Below, piece by piece: positions 12,186 through 22,279 of a stretch of 64,000 nucleotides of DNA. The DNA comes from Hemileia vastatrix (taxonomy: Eukaryota; Basidiomycota; Pucciniomycetes; Pucciniales; Zaghouaniaceae): NCBI GenBank assembly GCA_030280995.1, contig JASXTE010000011.1:5737501-5801500 (forward strand), read 5' to 3'. The position numbers and the translations under genes were made by a program. Under the pieces are notes generated by a model. The model did not search any database and was not told the origin of the DNA. It was given only the letters and a program-made list of their open reading frames with translations. The stretch's first letter is position 1. Each line of letters begins with the position of its first letter.

Positions 12186-13147
12186 TGTCAGTGTATCCAG
12201 TATATAAGTATGATTTAATAGTATTTATTAATGGTCCTACTACTTATTTATAAATGATTTAGTGATTAAACCTCAGGGGAAGACTAATAAAATAGTTATA
12301 CTCAAATAAAACTCACAATACTTGGATTAAATGCGTGCTAGTGGTGAAAAATAGATAAATAGAATATAGTTATAGCTTATATAATGATAATATCAATTTA
12401 TAAAGGCTTTATAATATATTTCTAAATGATAATAATTGTGTTTAAATGTTTTATTGAATTTTAGTAAGTAAGTGATGTCTAATAACTGTTGAAATCCTCC
12501 CTTACTTATACTAAAATCCACTGCAGTGCACAGACCTTCAATCCAGATGATGTCACTGCTATCCCCAGCAATTACAGCACTGTGAGGGCCCATCACCTGC
12601 CCATGGCTTCCACTTCAAGCAGATTCAACACCCAGATCTCCAGTAAGGACCCTCCATTACAATTAATGCTAACACAGACCCAAACCATTAGTAGAAAATC
12701 CAGATAACAGCAGATACCATAAAGAAACAGGTAAAATAACTAATCCAAAAGGTATAAAATGAAGCCCGAAGCATATAAAGAAACAAATGAAATTTTCAAG
12801 CCCCCAATAACATCCCCAAGCATCCATATTAACCCAGCAATGACTTCCAACCCATAACTCTGTGAATATCTATCCAAGGAAACAGATTAAGTTGTCCAAA
12901 CTGAGTTTATGCACCTGAAATAGATGTCTATGCTTCTGCAGGAATTGTGAGTCCACTGAATACGTCCATATGACCTGAAATAAGAAGAAAAACAAAGGTT
13001 ATAGGCTATGAAGAGGCTAAAACCCACTTATATACCTAAATATACATAATATACTACATATTTCACTGAATATGAGATTTATGTATACATGTAAGCTTAT
13101 GTATGTCAATAATTACTTAATATAACTTAAGATAAATATATTACACT
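12186..13147 (-). repeat. R repeat, copy 2 (uninterrupted over the E-outer target site)
   Basis: It starts TGTCAGTGTATCCAGTATA and runs parallel to R segments 1-3 (for example CAGACCTTCAATCCAGATGATGTC in both, given here only as a landmark near 12532 and 36273). Across TTTATAAAGGC (about 12397-12407) it is intact, giving the empty site for E-outer; across GAATATGAG (about 13067) it gives the empty site for gypsy D. Similarity stops near 13147, so the end near 46981 is not represented. It lies between the truncated end of G and a solo C-type LTR. Confidence 0.7.
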
Positions 13148-13196
13148 ACACCTTTCCACTTCTTCACTTCCCTGTTTATCACTTCTGCAGAACGTT

Positions 13197-14010
13197 TTTC
13201 AATGGTTCCTGATGGTCTAGAATATTTTTAACAGAGGTCCAATGGTGGTGATAGGTGGATTTTGGGTTTTTTCAAAGTCAAAGGTACATATGTTTTCATT
13301 AATTTTGTTTACTCAAAGTTAAAGAGGTAGATTTTTTATAATTATTGTTATGATTTATAATTTAGAATTACTAAGTTGTAAGTACTGAAATAATAAATAA
13401 TATTAATAAATATTTTGATTTAAATGATTTAATAACATAAGTAAGTAAGTAAGGAATGATCCAAAACACACAAAAAGAGAGGTCATATATAGGCAAAGGA
13501 GAGACAAGTGACAGAATATAAAATTCTAAATACAAGTGTATGAGAGAGAGAAGGAATTTTCCAGACAAAAGAACATTTCAAATTATAAAATTGTTCTATA
13601 AAGAATATTTTAGAATATTCTACTTACTGTATATGCCAAAGGAAATGTATTTATTTAAAAATTCCCGTACTTGTTATTTTTAAATAAGTAAATTGATTCT
13701 TTGTACATAATTATTTTTGTTTTTAAATATATTTCAAATATTAAAAAACTTTTCTTATTTTAATATTTAAATTTTTACTCCCATTAACCTGTAATTTGAG
13801 CACAATTTTAGAAAAATAAAAACAAAAATAAAATATATATAGGACAATTAATATTAATTTCAAATTTTTACTAAATTTACTTCTTTGTAACTAGTTAATT
13901 TATTACAAGTAACTTTAAAGTAAATTAAAATAAAATTAATAAAAAGGCATGTCTTCATTCCAGGAAATAATTAAATATTTTACTGGGTGAGTCTAGAAGC
14001 CTGGCTGACA
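13197..14010 (-). repeat. Solo LTR of the C family, minus strand
   Basis: Minus-strand start TGTCAGCCAGGCTTCTAGAC at 14010, and ...GACCATCAGGAACCATTG near 13197, match the ends of the C LTRs, as do internal landmarks (AGTAAGTAAGGAATG, AGAGAGG, TATAGGCAAA on the + strand). Length about 814 bp against 804 for C. No matching TSD was found (ACGTT versus CCTTT) and no adjoining internal sequence, so it is an old solo or truncated LTR. Confidence 0.75.
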
Positions 14011-15744
14011 CCTTTATTCCTCTTATGGCTCATAGAAACCAAGAGGATTTTTTGAGAAGGAAATTAAAAGAGATTGATGAGAGAGTAAGTGTAGAAAAAT
14101 CAAAAGATTTATGATAAAAATTGGAGATATGGGTTAAAAAAAAGGAGTAGAGAGGGAAGAAAAATGGGTTTAAAGTGGGTGTCAATCTAATAGAGGAGAG
14201 AAAAACAGATCAGAATGGGTTTCATTGTTGATTGAAGGGTATTGGAAGGAGCAGGGAGAAATTTTATGGGAAAAGAAACAGATTAAGATTTGTGGAATAG
14301 GGAGTGAAAGAAAAAGGAGTAGAGAGAAGTGAAAGGTGAAAGGAAGGTTGAAAAACATTTGTTGAGAAAATATGATCACATATAAAGGTTCTAGTAGGAG
14401 TGAGAAAATTAGAAAAATTGGCTAAGGAAAGTTGAAATAAGAATTTCTAAAAATAAGAGGGTGGATGCTATTGTATCATCAAACATCAGAATTCACCTTC
14501 ATCTTATATTTCTAACTACAGAAGAAGCTCTATTTCAATCATACGAATACTGAGTTATTTCCTTAAATTCTTTACCCTGTTATGCTAAAGTGGAGACCCC
14601 CATTTTAAATTTAACTGAAATTAAATTCTAGCTTAAGACTTAGTATAGATCTTCAGTAATTTAAGATACATAAGTTTTTACTACTTATATCAATAATAAA
14701 ATTAAAAAAAATCAAAAATATTGAAATATTGAAATTAATCAATACATAGTAAAAGATTCATTATTTCCAATAATTTTATTTTATGTCAATAATAATTATA
14801 CATATCTTTGAAAAACCAGTCAAATATTATTATCTATAAAATATTTTGAGAAAAAAAACTACAATAAATCTCAAAAAACTTAAAGATATTTAGTAACAAT
14901 TAGAAGAAGGTATTTACATTAAATAAAATCTATAATTAAATATTATTCCACATATTTAAACATGAGTTTTGGGATGAAGTTATTGAATTTTAATCTTCTT
15001 TAGTGTGCTGATTGTCAGTTACAGATTTTGTTCCTAATCTCCATACAATTCTACTTGAAATTTCATATAAGACATTTTTACATGCTTTAAATTTGTGCTT
15101 CAACTTTTAATTTTTATATAATCATCTACAAGAAATTAACTCAATTTATTTTAAATAAACTCAAATACATTTTTTAAGTATATTGTTTTAATTTTCATCC
15201 TTATATTTCCTAAGGGAAATTATTTTTTTAAGAAAATTTAGTTAATAGAATCATATCTTTATAAATTCTTTAATATCTTATCACAAGGTTAATCTCGATC
15301 TTGATGGATCTCTGATTAAAATCCCAATGCAAATCTCATCCTGAGAATTCTTCAAATTAACTTAAGCATTAAACATATTTAATGTCTTTGAATTTTTAAA
15401 AAAGTTTTAACAATTAATGAAATGGTATATGCTGTGAATTATAAGCTTTAAATTTAAGTACATAGGTATCTAGGAATAAAAAGACCTATTAAACTCATTT
15501 TTATTCAGTTTTTTTTTGAATGAGAGCTAAAAGAGCCCTATTCATGACAAAGTATTTTATTTACCCCTATATATATTGATAAACAGCTTATCAGGTTTCA
15601 AGGCCCGTCTGCAGCTTATATTTAATTAATTGGTATATCTATATTCTTTCAACTATATTGAAAAAACCTAGCTCATGAAAAAAGTTAATTTTTTTGATGA
15701 TGTTACTTAATGAGTTAAAAATTTTATTTGATTTATATGATTCC
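14011..15744. other. Body of E-outer, polypurine tract then AT-rich sequence
   Basis: From about 14040 to 14420 the + strand is strongly purine-rich (runs such as GGAGTAGAGAGGGAAGAAAA), like the left half of E1. The rest is AT-rich without coding signal. The interval ends at ATTCC (15740-15744), the TSD of gypsy B. Confidence 0.5.
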
Positions 15745-17215
15745 TGTCAGCCAGACTATACCAGGAGCCCAGTAAATGTTATTTCAACTTACTTGAACAA
15801 AAAGAGGGCGTAAAAATATGCTTATTAGGGGGTATCAAAGTTAGAAATTTGTAATTATTTAAAAGGCATTTCACAACACAAAAAGAAAGCCACAAACTTG
15901 ACATTGACTCTCAATAAAAAGGTGTTTTTAGGGCACAATATGTCATGTTTTAAAAAATAGTCATGGTTGATTTGGTGGAAAAATGAGGTATTTTGAAATG
16001 GAAGATTTCCAACTTTGATACCCCCTATTATGTATATATATTAATATTATATTGCATAATGAAATGATATAAGTATTTTATTAAATATATAAAAAATAGG
16101 TATTATAGTAATTTCATAATTATATAAATTATATATACAATTAAATTAAGCATAATAAATGTTATATTCTATAAATTGTGGCGCATTTTTATGTATTTAA
16201 TAAATATAAATTAATGATTAATTAATTATAAACATATATTATAATTATAACTATAAAAAAAACTTATAATGTAATTAAATTAATTAATTAAATTTATATA
16301 TTAAATAAAACTTTACATATATTATTAAACAATTGTTTCATCAAAGTATTAAACAAGTTAAAACACTTATTTAAATATATTATTAATGTTTTATTTTAAA
16401 AATTGGTAATTTTGTTATAATAAGTATTTGTTTTAAATAAAGTTAATTATTACACTTATAAAATTAATTAAAATAATTAATTATTCATGTTTTATACTAA
16501 ATTAATTAATTACATTATTTTTCACGTGTTAAAATAAGTTATTTTTCATGTTTCAGTTAAATTGGTTATTATTTAAAAGATTATAAGACATGTTTTAGAT
16601 TAATTTAATTATTTTTATGTGTCTCAAACTTATTTGATTACTCACTAATTTTATGGTAACTGTTTGGGTTTAAATTGGTGGATATTTGGGCTCTAACTCA
16701 TGTGTTTTAGTTAATGGTGTCATATTTCCCCTTACACTTACTCAAAATCAGTTATTTGTTATTATATTTTTATTATTCTTTGTATATACTTTATTATGAC
16801 GCTTCAGAGGGCCCCTTGCCTATATAAAGGCCTTGGGTAACCCCCTGTAGCCTCATCACTTATTATACACTCAAACTTGAACATATTTTTAATATAATAC
16901 ATTTATTACTATTTTTGTTAGTATTACAACTCTAATTAAAATTTTATATAAATAACTAAAGGTTGCTCTAAGTCTATTAATAATAATAATTTTGAACCGC
17001 GCACTGATATATAGCTTAAAAAATTTAAATATTATAAATTGAACCTCCCGTTGTGTTACTCCTCAAAAATTTGTCGTTGCATTTCTTTTTTTATCACTCT
17101 AATTTTCTTAAACATTTAAATCCAAATTTTTATCAATTCTCTATTTTATTACTTTCCCCTAGTTCCTTTTATTTCCTTCTCCTTTTTTCTCCTCCTTCTA
17201 GATGACCGTCTAACA
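15745..17215 (+). repeat. 5' LTR of gypsy B (with MITE insertion)
   Basis: It begins TGTCAGCCAGACTATACC and ends GATGACCGTCTAACA. Without the 198-bp MITE and its 5-bp duplication it is about 1268 bp. The core promoter TATATAAAGG at 16821-16830 sits in the GCTTCAGAGGG...TTGCC...CCTTGGGTAA context shared by LTRs A and B. Confidence 0.9.
15828..16025 (+). mobile_element. MITE copy 3, inserted in the 5' LTR of gypsy B
   Basis: 198 bp, GGGGGTATCAAAG...CTTTGATACCCCC, flanked by TATTA (15823-15827 and 16026-16030). The 3' LTR of the same element has the empty site GATTATTATG near 33213, which proves a 5-bp duplication and post-dates B. Confidence 0.92.
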
Positions 17216-17761
17216 ATTGGGGGGCTTTCCAAATGACAACAACAATACACAAACTTGCAACAAACAAAATTGCACATGAACCACCTAAAACAAAAAAGCA
17301 AATTTTTGCTGCAGCCATGTTTCAAACTTGGGTTTAAACTTTTGGGTATATAATATGTTAAATAATTTATAATTATTCATAGTTGACCATAATAGAGTTA
17401 TACTCTTAGTCCTAGAAGATCATTAAATTTTTAATAAATTATTAAATTAATTTTTATAAAAAATATTTTGTTATTTATTGGTTGACCATAATAGTACTCA
17501 GTGCTTAGTCCCAATATTGCCAATATATTTTTTGGTATTAATTATTTTTGATTGACTTATTAAACCCTTTTTGGTTGGTCCCATAATAATTATTGGTATT
17601 TCTTAATAAACAATTGTAATTACATATTTTTTGTATTACATTTTTTGTTAATTAATTGATTTTTGAATAAAAATTTAAATTTTTTGTTTTTGTTAAAAAA
17701 TCATTTGATTATATTTTATTTTGAGTATATTAATTTGAATCATTAAAACCATTTTGATTCT
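17216..17761 (+). promoter_or_regulatory. Primer site and leader of gypsy B
   Basis: Directly after the LTR comes ATTGGGGGGCTTTCC, the likely minus-strand primer-binding site (TGG at the third base). The leader then holds three degenerate copies of a motif GTTGACC...TTAGTCCYA (near 17392, 17480 and 17550) also found in the leaders of A and C. It ends in a pyrimidine-rich ...TTTGTTCACAG five bases before the gag ATG. Confidence 0.6.
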
Positions 17762-20444
17762 TTGTTCACAGTTTATATGTCCAGTAGTTTGGCTAACAGC
17801 ATGGATAACTTACATGTGAATGAAATTGAAGTGGATTTTGACACTGAATCTTTAAGTTATTCTAAATTAACTTACAAAAATTATTCAGCTGACAAAAGAC
17901 CTTCAGGACGTGGAAATGGCAGGAGAAGTGGCAACCTCCCCCCCTCACCAATCACCTCTAAAAGAAGAAAAACCTCAAATAAATCAGGAAAATTCACTAA
18001 AGGGTATAAGAATAAAAAAGATACCTCTGACTCAACAAATAAACAACCTTTCCAGTCACATAAAATAACTTAAGGCAGAAAGTATGAAATACAAGGCAAG
18101 AGTAGACACACTCTGGAAAAAGATGCAGGAGTTATTAAATCACAAAAAGGTTCAACCTCCTCCTTTCCCAGCCTCTCAGTCTCAGTCTCAGCCTCAGCCT
18201 CAACCTCAGCCCCATCAGGCACCCAGCTCCTTCACTCAAAATCAAATCACTCTTCAGGTGGAGCAGTGGAAATGGGATTACTTGATGAACAATTACCAAC
18301 AGTATTTTCAGCAACAAACAGCTCAACCCCCTGGCCCATCCAGGACACCAACCTACCATCCATCTCCTCAGCCCCATCATTATCATGGAGGCAGAAGAAA
18401 GAAGGAACAGGTGAAGTTTCCTCCCTTTCCATGGTAAGTAATTTGTTTGATAAACATGTTGGTATGTATAATAAAAAATCCTCTTCCACAGGTAATATTG
18501 TGGATCACGGTGAAAGAACAGTTAAACCCATAAAAAGACAACTTCCTTTAATGAGTAGCCCCAATGATGTAATTAGAAAATTATCATTTGATGAACCTTT
18601 ACATTTGACTTCTACTTCTTTAATTAATCCTTCTCTTGCAATTAAGAATGATTCTGTTTCCCCTGAAGTCTATACCTTACTTGAGAAAACTTTTGAGGAG
18701 ATATTGAAAGATACACTTGATTTTAATGTTGTGAAAGACAAAAATTTGAGAGATATATTAGTACATGAGAGTGATAGATTGAATAATTTTCACTTGCATT
18801 ATAAAGTGAGTTCTTCTGTACAAGATACAGCTTATTTTAAAATCAAAGAACCTTTGAATATTGTTCTTAACCAACAGAAACAAATAAGAAGTGACCATAG
18901 AGCTATCTCAGATAAGAATATCAATCTGCATAAAACCTTGAGTGAATTAAAACCCCTTATTGAGGAAAATTATTCATTGAATAGTGAAATTAAGTCTCTA
19001 CACAATGAGTTGAAAAAGCTAAAAAAAGATTTCCATGCACTAAGTACCAAACACACAGTTTTTGAGGACAGAAATGTTTTATCCCTTGAAAAAATGAATG
19101 ACCAGATGTTTGAAATTCCAAGGATAAGAGACTATGTGTCTGACTTACAGGAAATATTTTCATCCTTACCCATCAATCATTATGGTGTAGATGAAAGTGC
19201 TGCCCATAAGCTGCATAAAAATGAAAGAAAGGAACCTGAACAGAGCAGGTCTTTTCTTCCCCATATTTCAGCCATTAAAAAAACTGACAATGAGTCTGTA
19301 AAATCTTTTGCTACTAGCAAAAAATCTTTTAAAGGTCATGAACCAGCTGATTCTGTAAATAATGAAATTTCTGAACACCTGGATAAACTTCAAGAATTAT
19401 TAATGTTAAATAATTCAAACCAAGAGATGGACCATCCCAGTAGCCACAAAAATTGGCCCAAACTGGATTGATATCCCACTTTTTATGGTGACTCTTCATC
19501 AGACTGGCAAAATTTTGTTCAGAGAATTGATAATCTGAAAAACTCTTAAAAATTTCCAGATGAAGAAATTGTCTCTAAATTAATTTCTTTATTTTCCAAT
19601 GTAGCTTTAATGTGGTATGAATCTGTCTTACTGGAAAATCAACATTATACTTGGAAAGAGTGGAAAACCTTGATTGAAAATCAATTTGGTGGTTCCAAAT
19701 TCAGGCTTTCCCAGCAGAGATTATATGAGAATGCTAAATATGCATCCTCCTCTCCTGAAAAAACTATTGTTTTCCTTATGAAAATTACAAAAATTCTTAG
19801 AGCCATGGATCCTAAAATGGATTATGATATTTGGAGAGATAAAATTCTCTATAAATTACCAAATTATCTGAGAGATTTGATTGTGGCAAGGACTGAGCAT
19901 ATGAGAGAGAATTTGCCCTTTATTAATATCTGTAATGAAGTCCTACTAAATCATAGATATGAACTAAGGAATTATCCTGTTAAATCTTATCATGACCAAC
20001 AAAAGCCTTCCACAAAACTTCCGGAAAAAACTGGTAGACCCTCTTCCCCAGTTTCTCCAAAGAAATATGCAACTAATACTTGTTTTAAATGTAACAAACA
20101 ATGGCAAAAATGACATATTTTTGACAAGAAAATTCATCTTGTTGAACAAAATGAGGAATCTGAAAATACTCAGGCTGATCTTGATAATTCCTCCAGTGAC
20201 TGTAATAGCAATATCTCTTATGACCATGAGTCCTCTCAGGAAGTTCTTGTTTTAGAAAAGGATATCCAATATTTAGATAATTGGTCTGATAATAGTGATA
20301 TTTACTTATCTTCTAAAGAAAGTTCTGAAGTAATTAGAGATATTACTGACAGTTCTATTTTAATATCACCTTTTAGAGCACCAGTTATCATTAATGGTAA
20401 AAATGTTGAGGTTATTCTTGACTCTGGTGCTGGAGGAAGTGTAG
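17762..20444 (+). pseudogene. Broken gag and start of protease of gypsy B
   Basis: In the frame equivalent to element A it starts with SLANSMDNLHVNEIEVDFD and hits a stop at ~18073. It re-opens to 19471 (coiled-coil region with QQKQIRSDHRAIS, then NWPKLD just before a stop), and again at 19610-20113 (capsid region, MWYESVLLENQHYTWKEW, and a CFKCNK zinc knuckle that loses its last Cys/His to a stop). The protease begins at about 20385 (VILDSGAGGSVVS) and is cut at 20444 by gypsy A. The order, and identity to A over long stretches, make the call certain; the stops make it inactive. Confidence 0.9.
18084..18437 (+). pseudogene. Overlapping frame in gag of B (ovORF relative)
   Basis: A 117-codon open frame, +1 relative to gag, is homologous to the overlapping frame of element A: KARVDTLWKKMQEL, then a Gln/Pro/Ser-rich spacer, VEQWKWDYLMNNYQQ, PGPSRTP, HYHGGRRKK, and a final FPPFPW-stop. 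A stop (TAA) just upstream separates it from the conserved SSHIK segment, so the copy is broken at its N-terminal side. The gag frame is also interrupted at nearly the same place. Confidence 0.6.
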
Positions 20445-21581
20445 TGTCAGCCAGGCTATTCCAGGAGTCCAGTAAATGATATATAAATTATAAAACCTTA
20501 AAGAGTGAGTAAGACTTGTATTTAATGAATATAACTTAATATTTTATTACATAATGAAATTATATAAGAATTTTATTATATACAAATGTTACATTAAATT
20601 TATTGGTTATATATATTTTTATATACAATTAAATTGAGCATAATATAATATATTCTACAAATAATGGCGCATTTTTATGTATTTAATAATTATAAATTTT
20701 TATTTAATTAATTAAAAAACATATATTATAATTACAAGTGTAAATTTGATTTATAATATATTTAAATTAATTACTTAAATTTATATATTAACTAATACCT
20801 CTCATATGATACTAAACAATTATTAAGGACGCTTCTTTTGACCCTTAATTGTGTTAGAAAAAACAAATAAATTAATTTGGACTAAATTGAGATTAATTGC
20901 TTGTTTTGTTGCGTCAAATTATTTTTTGTTTCACTTAAAATGTCCTCTAATCAGAATGTACCATCTGTTGGGAATTATATTTCTCATAGTTCCTATGTTT
21001 CCAATCTTGTTTAGTTATTTACTATTGTCACTTACTGATTTGGGGATTAATGGCGGGGAAATTGGATTCTTAATTGGGCTTTTAATTAATTGTTTCATGT
21101 TTTTCTCTATATTGTTATGTTTCATTTACTCTTTTAGATATATTTGTTTTATTCCTTTCTAATCATTGTATTTACTGATATAGTAGCGCTTCAGAGGACC
21201 CATTGCCTATAAAAGGGCCTTGGATAATCCCCTGTAGCCTTATCACTTATTATACACTCAACAAATTAAATACACTTTTTATATTACGTTTATATTCTTT
21301 TTATTAGTAATAAAATTCTAATTAAAATTTTATATAACAATTCAAAGGTTGCTTTAAGTCTGATAGTAATTATATTGGTTGCCGCGCAGAACTCTTACTT
21401 AAATAATAATAATATTTATAAAACCAATTTGTTGTCTCTTCTCAGCTCACTCATCGTTGTCTTCTCTCAATAAATTAAATAATTTTATTTTATTTCTTTT
21501 ATTACCCATACTCCTTTCCTCCTTCTCCTCCTCTCATTCCTTCTTCTATTTTTTCTCCTTCTTCTAGACGACCGGCCGACA
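20445..21581 (+). repeat. 5' LTR of gypsy A
   Basis: It runs from TGTCAGCCAGGCTATTCC to GACGACCGGCCGACA. The predicted core promoter is TATAAAAG at 21208-21215, within GCCTATAAAAGGGCCTTGG, which also occurs in the LTRs of B and (in part) C; transcription should start shortly downstream. A 103-codon hydrophobic frame inside the LTR is not considered a gene. Confidence 0.95.
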
Positions 21582-22279
21582 ACTGAGGGCCTTTCCAAAC
21601 GACGATGACGATCGAAGCCTGGCGACGAACGACAAAACGCACGGACCACCTAGCAAAACGAAACTTTTGCCGCGACTGTGTTTCGAACTTGGGTTCGACA
21701 TCTTAGGTTTATATAATATTAATTTTTATATAAGTGATTTTCGATCACTATAGTAAGTTCACCTTTGCGCCTCTCACTCATATTACTATATTTTTATTGC
21801 AATAACAGTGATTGTGGCTTAATTGCTGATTCACTGAGTGTAAGTGTTCAATTTTTAAAAAAATTTTTTTCCTAGTTGACCATTATAGAGTGTTAAATCC
21901 TCTTAGTCCTAGAAGAATTGACATTATTATTAATACAAATTGAATTATTAATTTAATTTTTTTTTATTATTAATTATTGTTAATTTTGGTTGACTTAAAA
22001 GTACATTGTGCTTAGTCCCAATATATTGCCATATTTAATATTGGTAATTAATTGGTTGAATTAACTAACTTGTTATTCCCAATTTAAACTTGCAATCCAA
22101 TTTTTTAAAAAAAAAAAAAAAAAATTAATTTTTTAATTATTACTTTATATTGAAAGTTATTTTTTCTATAATTTAATTAATTAAAAAATTTTTTTTATAT
22201 TATTTGGAGCAATTATTGACTAACTTTGATTATTTTTTTTTTATAAAGTACAAAGTAAAATATTAATCTTCCCACTAGT
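21582..22279 (+). promoter_or_regulatory. Primer site and leader of gypsy A
   Basis: The LTR is followed by ACTGAGGGCCTTTCC, the counterpart of the primer sites of B (ATTGGGGGGCTTTCC) and C (GTTGGGGGCCCTTCC). The next ~120 bases are unusually CpG-rich for this window. The leader then has GTAAGT at 21750 and 21840, three GTTGAC...TAGTCC-type motifs (near 21881, 21989 and 22051), a poly(A) run at 22105-22124, and ATCTTCCCACTAG ending one base before the gag ATG. A leader intron from one GTAAGT to this AG is possible but unproven. Confidence 0.55.

Noticed and set aside
18135..18489. Minus-strand frames opposite gag of B
   Set aside because: Complement of the Gln/Pro-rich repeat CCTCAGCCTCAG; no relation to a known protein and not conserved in A.
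20851..21162. 103-codon hydrophobic frame in the 5' LTR of A (95 codons in the 3' LTR, 28887-29174)
   Set aside because: It lies entirely within LTR sequence, is overlapped by the promoter region, is changed to a different length by a single substitution, and is not open in the LTRs of B or G.
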